Positions 26,732-33,257 of a stretch of 64,000 nucleotides of DNA are shown one piece after another (the stretch's first letter is position 1; each line of letters begins with the position of its first letter). The stretch lies in NCBI GenBank assembly GCA_964594635.1, contig CAZQMV010000001.1:310001-374000 (forward strand), in the 5' to 3' direction. A program made the position numbers and the translations under genes. The stretch comes from Berkiella sp964594635. Lineage in GTDB: Bacteria; Pseudomonadota; Gammaproteobacteria; Berkiellales; Berkiellaceae. The notes below the pieces were generated by a model that did no database searches, was not told the origin of the DNA, and was given only the letters and a program-made list of their open reading frames with translations.

Positions 26732-27275
26732 GCTTGTGCTTGTTCCAGAAGGTATTCAAAAGCTATCAATCACTTGGTCAATTGTTATCTTTATGGCAGG
26801 CAGTGTTACTTTTATGCTGCTTGATGTATGGATCGAAAAAATGGGTGATAGAGCATCACAATTACTTGCCAACACAATGGATTCATTGCCAGAGTCAATT
26901 GGTATTGGTGCAGCGTTTGCAACAGGTGGGATCTATGGTCTTTTACTAGCCATTTTGGTTGGGTTACAGAACATTGCGGAAGGGTTTAATTCCTTCGGTG
27001 AGCTTAAAAGTGGTGGCATGAAGACTCGATCGAACTTTATCTTACAAATTCTCTCTTCTTTGTCAGGGCCAGTTGGTGGCATTTTAGGATTTTTGTTCTT
27101 AGCTGGGCACCCTGAAATAATCGGCGGACTCTTTATGTTTAGTGCTGGTGGGATTTTATATTTAATTTTTCATGATATTGCTCCACTTGCACATAGTGAA
27201 GGTCACTGGGTTCCAACCTTGGGAACGGCAGTTGGATTTGTCTTAGGACTTATTTCGCAAGCTTTACTAAATTGA
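26691..27275 (+). pseudogene. ZIP-family metal transporter, 5'-truncated
   Basis: The protein has 194 residues against about 230-260 expected. The sequence begins directly in the second helix (GGGLLFSAITLVLVPEGIQ), without the first membrane segment. The metal-site helices are present: DSLPESIGIGAAFA and LVGLQNIAEGFNSFGEL, with the E-S and N-x-x-E-G pattern of ZIP transporters that move Zn2+ or Fe2+. No ribosome-binding site precedes the first ATG. The lost end coincides with the overlap to the minus-strand gene at 25961-26731, so a deletion of a divergent promoter region would explain both. It might still be translated, but is probably non-functional. Confidence 0.65.
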
Positions 27276-27430
27276 TACCTGTCTTAACTAACAGCGTTTG
27301 TTGTTTGGTGTCCACATAACTTGTAAGTTGTAATGTTAAAGATCTACCAATTTATAATCTCACGGGGTATTCAGAGATCTCTTTCACCCAAAATGGACGA
27401 TCTCTTATAGGATATTTTGCGATGCGCAAG

Positions 27431-27459
27431 AGAGATTTTATCTTGAGAAAATCTCTTTT
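27431..27459 (+). terminator. Hairpin terminator downstream of the ZIP relic
   Basis: Arms AGAGATTTT and AAAATCTCT flank an eight-base loop and are followed by TTTCTTTC on the plus strand. Confidence 0.5.
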
Positions 27460-27523
27460 CTTTCAATATTCGTGGGGATCCTCAGATACGGGATGCGTCC
27501 TTTTAATCTTAAAGATTTTTGAT

Positions 27524-27548
27524 GGGCGAATACAGGATTCGCCCCTAC
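27524..27548. repeat. Dispersed palindromic element ending in CCCCTAC
   Basis: GGGCGAAT / ATTCGCCC with a five-base spacer is followed by CCTAC. It resembles in design the compound palindrome at 58661-58719, which also ends in GGCCCCTAC. Short GC-rich elements of this type in an AT-rich genome are likely to be a dispersed family. Confidence 0.5.
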
Positions 27549-27581
27549 AAAGAAAGATTACAATTGCAGGGTTATAAATGA

Positions 27582-27619
27582 AAAAACCGCGTTATATCAA
27601 TGACATAACGCGGTTTTAT
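27582..27619 (-). terminator. Terminator of the histone H1-like gene
   Basis: The stem AAAACCGCGTTATATC / GACATAACGCGGTTTT is nearly perfect, and on the minus strand it is followed by TTTT. It sits 10 bp after the stop codon of the gene at 27630. Confidence 0.85.
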
Positions 27620-27629
27620 AGAAGAAATA

Positions 27630-27914
27630 TTAAGCAGCTTTCGCTTTCTTAGCAGTTCTTCTCTTACGAGCTTTCTTAGCAGCAGCTTTCTTAGCAGCAG
27701 GCTTTCTTTTAGCTGCTTTCTTCTTAGCAGCTGGTCTTTTCTTAGCAGCAGGCTTTTTCTTAGCAGCTACTTTTTTCTTAGCAACAGCTTTTTTCACCGT
27801 ACGTTTTTTTGCTGTTTTGCGTGCTTTAGGAGCAGCAGATTTTGCAGCAACTTTACGTTTGGTGGATTTAGCCTTGGTAGCCTTCTTCTTAGCGGTCTTT
27901 TTACGAACTGTCAT
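27630..27914 (-). CDS. Histone H1-like DNA-binding protein
   Basis: The protein has 94 residues made almost only of Lys, Ala, Arg, Thr and Val, in repeating AAKK/AKKK blocks (for example KKVAAKKKPAAKK, then KRPAAKKKAAKRKPAAKK). This matches the C-terminal type of eukaryotic linker histone H1 and bacterial Hc1/Hc2-like and AlgP-like proteins. It would bind DNA non-specifically in the nucleoid, or could be exported to host chromatin. A strong GAGGAGAA ribosome-binding site and a strong terminator suggest high expression. Proteins of this kind are found in Coxiella (Hq1), chlamydiae and other intracellular bacteria with compact developmental forms. Target and regulation are not visible. Confidence 0.85.
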   Translation of the reverse strand: MTVRKKTAKKKATKAKSTKRKVAAKSAAPKARKTAKKRTVKKAVAKKKVAAKKKPAAKKRPAAKKKAAKRKPAAKKAAAKKARKRRTAKKAKAA

Positions 27915-28383
27915 TTAGGTTCTCCTCAGTACTAGGGTAACTATCCAAAATCTAGCACAGAAGTTTAGAAAAATAAAATAAATATACAGACTGATCCCTT
28001 TTCTACTTTACTTTTTCTTTCCCTTTTGCGCGTCGCTATCGTTTCTCTTCAATCTCCAATCGAAAAATATTTCGATTTTGCAAGGACTTAGCGATGTGGC
28101 GGCGACATATTCCCTATCGGAAGGTGTGCAATATTTTTTTTTTATTTTTTTTAAAAATTTTTTTCAACACATCACTTTTTTTTTCAAAATCGAGTCTTTG
28201 TCGGTCTTGAAAGGGTTCGAGTATACCCAACTTGCGTTGATCTTAACAACTCAAAAGAATGGTTTGGGTGTCATCACAAATCAAATCTGAATAACACAAA
28301 AGTGTACAGTTATCATTGAGGGGATAAAGTGACAACGATGCCCTGCTTTCATTTAGTTTTGAAGTCAGGACATCGCAGATTGA
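27915..28383. other. Long AT-rich intergenic region upstream of the histone-like gene
   Basis: No gene is supported. Positions 28130-28190 are almost pure T with few A on the plus strand (poly-T tracts), which would give curved DNA. An imperfect inverted repeat CGATGCCCTG / CAGGACATCG at 28336-28375 lies just beyond the end of the P450 gene and may act in transcript ending. The region should also hold the promoter of the histone-like gene. Confidence 0.5.
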
Positions 28384-29913
28384 TTACGTGTTTAACGTAA
28401 CACATGTTTGTTTAGAGTTGGGATCAAGAACGAATGTGGCATCGTGGCTGTTAACGCTCGTGTGAGCATTTGACGATCGGATGTCGGTAAATTGTAAGAT
28501 TCTACTTGGTTCAGATCTCAATGCAGCTCTGCTCATTCTTCCAAAATAAGCCTGTTTAAAACGTGGTTCTTTAATAGCAACGGGTATTTGTTCAACTGAA
28601 TCATGGGAAGTCAAGTTTAATTGATTTTCTCTGAATAATTGCACCAGCGCTACCTTAAATAAGGCCTCTGCAAAGCCAAATGAAGCTGGGCAAACGCGTG
28701 GGCCCGTTGAGAACGGCGTCAAAGGATATTGGTTTAGAGATCGAGTACTGCCTTGATGCCTGCTAGGATCGAATACCGAAGGGTTTGGCCATTGATTTGG
28801 GTCATGCAAGACTTGGCGCAATGGGATAAAAATATAAGATCGAGCCGGGATATGAACGCCATTGATGTTTCCTGCTTTCGAAGCATAGCGAGCCATAGGT
28901 GGCGATGGCGAGTAATAACGGAGAGATTCAAGATAGATATTGTGCAAAAGTGGGAGACGCTTGATTTGCAAATAGCCTTCATTCGTTCTCATGTGAGCGG
29001 GATCCAAGCTCAACAGTTCACTGCGTAACCTCTGTTGCAAGTCAGGATTGTTCGCGAGTTGTAAAACAGCACCCGTTAGAACGGTTGTAATGTTTCCTTC
29101 AACGATCAAAGCTGCTAATGCATTCAGATCTGTGACGCTGTTTTTGCCACGATGGATCTTTAAAAAACCGAGATAACTATCCTTTTCTGAGAGATTATCC
29201 TTTTGGCTTGTGAGAAATTTATCATTCAGCGTTTGGATTTGCTCTCGCAGTTTTTCAAAATCGACTTTACTGACCTTATCCCGATTGAAAACGTAATGTT
29301 CTGCGGTCTTCAACAAGGGGATCAATTCTTCTGGGACATCCTTAAGATTGAACCACCCTTGTGCAATCACTTGGGTGCAAAGTAAGCAAATGGTATGGTT
29401 CAAGGATTTTTCATTTGACCAATTGCGAAGAAGCTTATCGGTCACTTCCCATGTCGCAGCTTCCGCCCTACCTTGGGATAAGTAGTTTTTGATCCCCATT
29501 CTCTCTTCTGCTACCTCGGGTCCATTCATATTAACAATGGCGGGATCATGTAAAAACTCTTTGACGGGCTCAAAGAGCGATCTTGCTTTAGGGTCGTAAT
29601 GACTAGGGTGTTCTTTGTTAAATTCACCATAAGCTGCTGCTTCTTTAACAAATTTGTCGCCCGTGAAAACAAAAAAGCTATATGCACGTAAGAAAGGTAA
29701 GCCTAAATATGTCGAAGCATATCCTTTGCCATCTTTGATTGATCGTGAAGCGAACTCATCAAAAAAATAGCCCTCTTGTTGACGGATAATTTTATATGAC
29801 TCATCCAGATTGAAGGCGTAACTAATGCCTTGCGCGATTTTTTTAAAAGGATATAAACAACCGTCGAGAATTTTCCAGCCGAAATGTTGTGGTTCAGTAC
29901 CTGTTATCATCAT
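28384..29913 (-). CDS. Cytochrome P450
   Basis: The protein has about 509 residues. The heme-ligand loop is FSTGPRVCPASFGFAEALF (F-x-x-G-x-R-x-C, with Pro-Ala in place of the usual x-Gly). The K-helix ExxR is LESLRYYSP, followed by a meander with FDPSRHQG, and the I-helix region is LAALIVEGNITTVLTG. The normal acidic-Thr pair of the I helix is EGNITT rather than AGxD/ET. I place the start at the ATG behind AAGGACACT instead of the frame's first ATG, 39 bp upstream. No redox partner gene is close. P450s are rare in intracellular bacteria; the substrate (sterol, fatty acid or host compound) is unknown. Confidence 0.85.
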   Translation of the reverse strand: MMITGTEPQHFGWKILDGCLYPFKKIAQGISYAFNLDESYKIIRQQEGYFFDEFASRSIKDGKGYASTYLGLPFLRAYSFFVFTGDKFVKEAAAYGEFNKEHPSHYDPKARSLFEPVKEFLHDPAIVNMNGPEVAEERMGIKNYLSQGRAEAATWEVTDKLLRNWSNEKSLNHTICLLCTQVIAQGWFNLKDVPEELIPLLKTAEHYVFNRDKVSKVDFEKLREQIQTLNDKFLTSQKDNLSEKDSYLGFLKIHRGKNSVTDLNALAALIVEGNITTVLTGAVLQLANNPDLQQRLRSELLSLDPAHMRTNEGYLQIKRLPLLHNIYLESLRYYSPSPPMARYASKAGNINGVHIPARSYIFIPLRQVLHDPNQWPNPSVFDPSRHQGSTRSLNQYPLTPFSTGPRVCPASFGFAEALFKVALVQLFRENQLNLTSHDSVEQIPVAIKEPRFKQAYFGRMSRAALRSEPSRILQFTDIRSSNAHTSVNSHDATFVLDPNSKQTCVTLNT

Positions 29914-30046
29914 AGTGTCCTTACCATAGTGTATATACACGAAACAACACATTCATTATAGGTCATACGTTTTAAAAGATAGCAAATAAATTGTTAAATC
30001 TCATTAAAAATAACAGTTAGTCTGCGTGCATATATGGAAATTTTAT

Positions 30047-30077
30047 TTGATGCAAATAACTTTATATTTGGTATAAT
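30047..30077 (+). promoter_or_regulatory. Promoter with extended -10 for the 30107 gene
   Basis: TTGGTATAAT carries a TG-n extended -10 and a perfect TATAAT (30072-30077). A weak -35, TTGATG, lies 19 bp upstream. The transcript would start just before the gene at 30107. Confidence 0.5.
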
Positions 30078-30106
30078 GAACTCAACTTATATTTACGGGC
30101 TTCAAG

Positions 30107-30808
30107 ATGAAGAGATCATCTATATTCTGCTTTTTGGAGCAACACGTTCAGCTTAGTGCTTCGTATTTTGCTGAAAAAGACATAGCTCTATTATCTCATA
30201 TAGATGCGATTGCTCCTCTTGAAGAAAAAGAGCGTACTCATTTCTTTAAAGAATTTGTGAATGGTGCTTACGTCTTTATTCCAGATACCGGTCATAGTTA
30301 TCAAGCTTTTGCAAAAATCGAACAAAACGAATTAATTAATCGTCATGGTTCCTCTAGTCATCATTCGATTGAGACACAATTTGCTTTTAGAAGCGATGTA
30401 TTAGGAGAATGCTTGTTTGGAACGCGTGAAATAGATGCGCAAAAAGGCAGCTGGATCCAACTTGAAGCTTATCACACAACCTTAATGCAAATGCCTGCGC
30501 ATCTTTATACTTATGCGGTATATGTCGTAATGGGTGAAAACTCAGGGCCAATGGGAACTTCCTCTTTTACGGAAGCTAAACCTTATATTTTGCAGACGAC
30601 GATTGATCCGTTCGTTCAAACAGAAGTTTTTGATATGCAAATGTGTCCGCCGGTTGCAAAGAGTGAACCGGTCAGCCTTTCTGATGTTTTCCAAGACACA
30701 AATGCATCATCTCATCCCACATTGGTAAATGAAGCGATCATTCCAATGCAAGTTTTGCCAGAGTCATTGACTCCTATGATATTGACTACTGATCCTGGTC
30801 TAGCATAA
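30107..30808 (+). CDS. Hypothetical protein upstream of the double-glycine peptide cassettes
   Basis: The protein has 233 residues and I do not recognise it. A compact N-terminal domain (about 1-165) has mixed alpha/beta character, with HHSIETQFAFRSDVLGECLFGTR and a tyrosine-rich stretch LYTYAVYVVMG. A Pro/Ser/Thr-rich tail follows (from about 180), with no membrane segment or signal peptide. It reads in the same direction as the two peptide cassettes that start 79 bp (promoter) and 154 bp (gene) downstream, so it may be linked to them. The promoter for cassette 1 lies between, so they need not share a transcript. Confidence 0.6.
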   Translation: MKRSSIFCFLEQHVQLSASYFAEKDIALLSHIDAIAPLEEKERTHFFKEFVNGAYVFIPDTGHSYQAFAKIEQNELINRHGSSSHHSIETQFAFRSDVLGECLFGTREIDAQKGSWIQLEAYHTTLMQMPAHLYTYAVYVVMGENSGPMGTSSFTEAKPYILQTTIDPFVQTEVFDMQMCPPVAKSEPVSLSDVFQDTNASSHPTLVNEAIIPMQVLPESLTPMILTTDPGLA

Positions 30809-30886
30809 GTCATAAAGCTAAGCAATAAGCCCGCCTACCATTCATCTGTTTGCCTTCGCATTTTATCGATCATTGGAAACCCTGAC

Positions 30887-30915
30887 TTGCTACTGTTGGC
30901 ATAGATTGTTACTTT
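30887..30915 (+). promoter_or_regulatory. Promoter of peptide cassette 1
   Basis: TTGCTA (-35) and TACTTT (-10) are separated by exactly 17 bp, followed by TGCTCCGT. The same arrangement with the same spacing precedes cassette 2, which supports the call. Confidence 0.55.
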
Positions 30916-30961
30916 TGCTCCGTTCTCGTTCAATTATTTTAAAAATGTAAGAGGTGTTTTT

Positions 30962-31168
30962 ATGCGTCAATTAGCAGCGACAGAAGTAGCAACAGTTTCA
31001 GGTGGCAACGAAGTGCTTCTATTCATGGGCATCGTGGGTTTTACGGCACTAACCATTGGAATACTTTCTTCAATACCTGCACGTCCTTGCACCCAAGTCA
31101 AAACACCTGTTTTTGATCCTATGAGTGGGATGTATTTAGGCGACATGGTTGATACTTACTGCTACTAA
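30962..31168 (+). CDS. Small double-glycine-leader peptide, microcin/bacteriocin-like (cassette 1)
   Basis: The protein has 68 residues. The N-terminus RQLAATEVATVSGGN matches the leader of class II microcins (compare colicin V, MRTLTLNELDSVSGG) and other GG-leader peptides cleaved by C39-peptidase ABC exporters. After the GG there is one hydrophobic helix (LLFMGIVGFTALTIGILSSI) and a conserved tail TPVF-x-MSGMYLGDMVDTYCY with cysteines. A start behind AAGAGGTG is clear. The partner gene starts 27 bp downstream. No exporter gene lies in the window. A secreted peptide is likely from the leader; antibacterial or host-directed activity is inferred. Confidence 0.75.
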   Translation: MRQLAATEVATVSGGNEVLLFMGIVGFTALTIGILSSIPARPCTQVKTPVFDPMSGMYLGDMVDTYCY

Positions 31169-31195
31169 ACATTAGGAAATGAGGAGATTGATATC

Positions 31196-31711
31196 ATGGC
31201 AATAAGTAAAAACGCACTATTAACTGCAGGACTAGCGACTTTTGGGATATCTTTAGCAGTGGCAGCCGGCCCTTATGGCTTAGCTTTTGCAGCAGCATTG
31301 CTTTACAGCTCAATCATTGCACTCGCAATGACAGCCATTATTTATGGTATTTCTGAAGGAAACTTTCAGAGTAGCGGAAGTCGTGTCAGACCTATTGTAA
31401 CGCCTGTTGCGAGCTCTGTTGTCCATACGAAACAATTTGTTCCAGCGGGTGGCGTGCGTGTATTACCTTCTGCAGTTCCTGCTTCCGTTGTCCATACGAA
31501 ACAATTTGTTCCAGCGGCTAGAGTTCCGGTTACACCCAAAACACATACTCGCCATTTTGTACCTGCGGCAGCGCCGAGTGTGGAATTTGCACATCATGCT
31601 TCGAGAACATTTGTTCCTGTAGCAAATTTATCGAGAACAGCAGCGCCATCTGCGGTACCAACGAGCCCTCCCCCCGTGAGCCACACTCGTACTTTTGTTC
31701 CTCGTACATAA
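31196..31711 (+). CDS. Membrane protein with HT-x-FVP repeats (cassette 1 partner)
   Basis: The protein has 171 residues. Two hydrophobic segments lie in the first 60 residues (LTAGLATFGISLAVAAGPYG, then LLYSSIIALAMTAIIYG). The rest is a Pro/Ala/Val-rich tail with five copies of a motif HTKQFVPA / HTRHFVPA / HASRTFVP / HTRTFVPRT. Two copies are encoded by an exact 31-bp direct repeat. It follows the small GG peptide by 27 bp, an arrangement reminiscent of a microcin with its immunity protein. The motif is not one I recognise. Its paralogue is at 32235-32642. Confidence 0.72.
   Translation: MAISKNALLTAGLATFGISLAVAAGPYGLAFAAALLYSSIIALAMTAIIYGISEGNFQSSGSRVRPIVTPVASSVVHTKQFVPAGGVRVLPSAVPASVVHTKQFVPAARVPVTPKTHTRHFVPAAAPSVEFAHHASRTFVPVANLSRTAAPSAVPTSPPPVSHTRTFVPRT
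31418..31517 (+). repeat. Direct repeat of 31 bp coding for VVHTKQFVPA
   Basis: GTTGTCCATACGAAACAATT and the following TGTTCCAGCGG occur at 31418-31448 and again at 31487-31517, 69 bp (23 codons) apart, with no mismatch. The copies are recent or homogenised. Confidence 0.9.
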
Positions 31712-31726
31712 AGTGCATTTTTGTTC

Positions 31727-31763
31727 AAATGTGCTCAGTTTTTTAGGCTGAGCACATTTTTTT
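31727..31763 (+). terminator. Rho-independent terminator of cassette 1
   Basis: The 12-bp stem AAATGTGCTCAG / CTGAGCACATTT has a nine-base loop and is followed by TTTT. It lies 16 bp after the stop of the partner gene. Confidence 0.9.
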
Positions 31764-31864
31764 ATCTGCCATAAGTCAGTCATCAAAGCAATATCGCCAA
31801 GCTGTTAGTCACTACCACCTGTCTGATTTCATTCACCTTTTATCATCCTGACAGGAAAAGTCTC

Positions 31865-31893
31865 TTGCTAGTTGTGTGGCACCTTGTTACCTT
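31865..31893 (+). promoter_or_regulatory. Promoter of peptide cassette 2
   Basis: TTGCTA and TACCTT are separated by 17 bp and followed by TTGCTCGTCTG. Shared blocks with cassette 1 include GGCA inside the spacer, TTGTTAC and TTTTGCTC. The transcript begins about 50 bases before the peptide start. Confidence 0.55.
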
Positions 31894-31946
31894 TTGCTCG
31901 TCTGACCAAACAGACAATCATTTTGAAAAAACGAGGGGATTTACCT

Positions 31947-32210
31947 ATGCGTCAATTAGCAACAAATGAATTAACAACAGTTTCTGGCGGTAATGATGGT
32001 GCATTATTGGGATTAGGGTTGGGATTACTTGGTATAGGTATGTTGGCATCTACTCCTTCATACGGTTACGGTTATGGTTACTATGACTACTACTACCCAA
32101 CGCCGGTTTACTATGCGCCAACGCCTGTTACCACCCAAGTGGTTACACCTGTTTTCCAAAACGGAATTTACATGGGTGATATGGTTGATACGTACACCAC
32201 TTATTACTAA
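31947..32210 (+). CDS. Small double-glycine-leader peptide, microcin/bacteriocin-like (cassette 2)
   Basis: The protein has 87 residues. I start it at the ATG behind GAGGGG, not at the far upstream in-frame ATG, because RQLATNELTTVSGGN then matches the leader of cassette 1. After GG comes a glycine/leucine-rich hydrophobic helix (LLGLGLGLLGIGML), then a tyrosine-rich stretch (YGYGYGYYDYYYPTPVYY) and the tail TPVFQNGIYMGDMVDTY. The tail core (TPVF, G-Y-GDMVDTY) is shared with cassette 1, whereas the middle differs, so this is a diverged duplicate. It precedes its own partner gene by 24 bp. Confidence 0.75.
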   Translation: MRQLATNELTTVSGGNDGALLGLGLGLLGIGMLASTPSYGYGYGYYDYYYPTPVYYAPTPVTTQVVTPVFQNGIYMGDMVDTYTTYY

Positions 32211-32234
32211 TCGAATTTTTTAGGAGATAACATT

Positions 32235-32642
32235 ATGGCAAGCGGTAAAGCACTGATTGGGCTAAGCGCTGGAGTAATTGGTCTTTCTCTTTTGGTAGGC
32301 GGTCCAGTAGGAGCCTCTTTTGCTGCAACGTTACTGACAGGTCTAGCGCTTGCTGCAATGGTTGCTGCGTTGATTCATTTTTCACCAAGAATGCACTTTG
32401 GAGTTTTCCCCTCATTTGGGTTCTTTCATCGTCCATGGTTTGGTGGTGGTTTGCATACCAGAAGTTTTGTTCCAGCAGCTCGCATGGGTACAACGGCACA
32501 TTCAAGTACATTTGTGCCAGCTGCAACAGCTTCTTATACCCCAGGTTGGGGCGCATCAATGCGTTCAGGCTTCGGTTCTTTTGCGAGTGGCATGGGACAT
32601 ACTGTTCACACTGGACACACCTTTATCCCACGTCGTTTCTAA
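32235..32642 (+). CDS. Membrane protein with HT-x-FVP repeats (cassette 2 partner)
   Basis: The protein has 135 residues. The N-terminal hydrophobic half has two segments (LIGLSAGVIGLSLLVGGPVG, then TLLTGLALAAMVAALIHF). The tail carries HTRSFVPAA, HSSTFVPAA and HTGHTFIPRRF. The order matches the partner in cassette 1, including a final arginine-containing motif. It ends before a terminator with the same GTGC-CAG stem as the first cassette. I cannot assign a family. Confidence 0.7.
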   Translation: MASGKALIGLSAGVIGLSLLVGGPVGASFAATLLTGLALAAMVAALIHFSPRMHFGVFPSFGFFHRPWFGGGLHTRSFVPAARMGTTAHSSTFVPAATASYTPGWGASMRSGFGSFASGMGHTVHTGHTFIPRRF

Positions 32643-32650
32643 AGTCTCTC

Positions 32651-32678
32651 GATGTGCCCAGACCACTGGGCACATTTC
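32651..32678 (+). terminator. Hairpin terminator of cassette 2
   Basis: ATGTGCCCAG / CTGGGCACAT with a four-base loop is followed by TT-rich sequence. Its stem differs from the cassette 1 terminator at one paired position, consistent with duplication of the whole unit. Confidence 0.6.
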
Positions 32679-32742
32679 CATCTCTTTATCTACTCCTTGC
32701 CTGCCGAAAACCTAATGTGAACTTAAATGAAACAAGGTTTGT

Positions 32743-32859
32743 ATGGCAACATTCAGGTTGTTTATATTATTGTTGATTGTATCATTATCGGGTTGTGCGG
32801 TTAACGGGATCTCTTCCTACAGTGAACGCGCGGGTTACGTTAATACGGGTACGCAATAA
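32743..32859 (+). CDS. Very small lipoprotein
   Basis: This 38-residue frame has a hydrophobic signal sequence (MATFRLFILLLIVSL) and a clean lipobox LSGC, so Cys18 would be lipidated and a mature peptide of 21 residues remain (AVNGISSYSERAGYVNTGTQ after the Cys). It is entericidin-like in size only. It lies between cassette 2 and the glycine-zipper lipoprotein in the same direction. The ribosome-binding site is weak (AAGG). Short length limits confidence. Confidence 0.5.
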   Translation: MATFRLFILLLIVSLSGCAVNGISSYSERAGYVNTGTQ

Positions 32860-32923
32860 TAATTTCTCAAACCAGTTTGATTTTGGTCTATGTTTAACTT
32901 TGTCTTTTAAGGAGGGACATGGA

Positions 32924-33160
32924 ATGAAACATTTAACAAAACTCATCCCAGTAGTAGCGATGGTATCTTTAGTTGGTTGTTCCAATATGAGCACTTCTGA
33001 ACAACGCGTTCTCAGTGGTGCAGCGATTGGTACTGTTGGTGGCGCAGCGATTGGTGCTATTGCTGGCGACGCAGGTGCTGGCGCGCTAATTGGTGCAGGT
33101 GTTGGCGCAATCGGCGGAGCAGTTTATGACAGCTCACAACGTGGATACGACGACTACTAA
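32924..33160 (+). CDS. Glycine-zipper surface lipoprotein
   Basis: The protein has 78 residues. The start is the ATG behind AAGGAGGG; the longer in-frame extension upstream lacks a signal peptide. The lipobox is LVGC (signal MKHLTKLIPVVAMVSLVGC). The mature part is a glycine zipper (GAAIGTVGGAAIGAIAGDAGAGALIGAG) of the type in Rickettsia 17-kDa antigen / YMGG proteins, with a tail SSQRGYDDY. These proteins sit in the outer membrane or periplasm. It is convergent with the GNAT gene across a long hairpin. Confidence 0.8.
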   Translation: MKHLTKLIPVVAMVSLVGCSNMSTSEQRVLSGAAIGTVGGAAIGAIAGDAGAGALIGAGVGAIGGAVYDSSQRGYDDY

Positions 33161-33169
33161 AAATTCTTT

Positions 33170-33248
33170 GCATATAGCGCTTATGCGCCTGTCTTGTCGT
33201 ATCTTCTTAGCGTAGACAGGTTGTTGCCTTCGCATAAGCGCTATATGC
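33170..33248. terminator. Seventy-nine-base compound hairpin between convergent genes
   Basis: Perfect 18-bp arms GCATATAGCGCTTATGCG / CGCATAAGCGCTATATGC enclose a second stem CCTGTCT / AGACAGG, with an unpaired ten-base bulge (TTGTTGCCTT) on the right side only. It lies 9 bp past one stop and 9 bp before the other, so a two-way terminator is the simplest reading. The length and nested stems are unusual. Confidence 0.65.
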
Positions 33249-33257
33249 TTCGAATTT

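Larger units (their letters stand above)
27276..27629. other. Intergenic region with terminators and a palindromic repeat
   Basis: No coding potential was seen. It holds a terminator for the ZIP transcript (27431-27459), a short dispersed-type palindrome (27524-27548) and the terminator of the histone-like gene (27582-27619). Confidence 0.5.

Noticed and set aside
28210..28235. GGGTTCGAGTATACCC looks like a tRNA T-arm
   Set aside because: No acceptor, D or anticodon stem could be built around it.
28078..28290. A 70-codon plus-strand frame in the region upstream of the histone-like gene
   Set aside because: Its coding part is the poly-T tract giving phenylalanine runs; there is no ribosome-binding site and no family pattern.
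31872..31946. 25-residue upstream extension of peptide 2
   Set aside because: It spans the promoter region shared with cassette 1; the ATG at 31947 gives the conserved leader.
32777..32923. N-terminal extension of the glycine-zipper lipoprotein
   Set aside because: The extension has no signal peptide, overlaps the small lipoprotein frame, and the inner ATG has a strong AAGGAGGG site and a perfect lipobox behind it.
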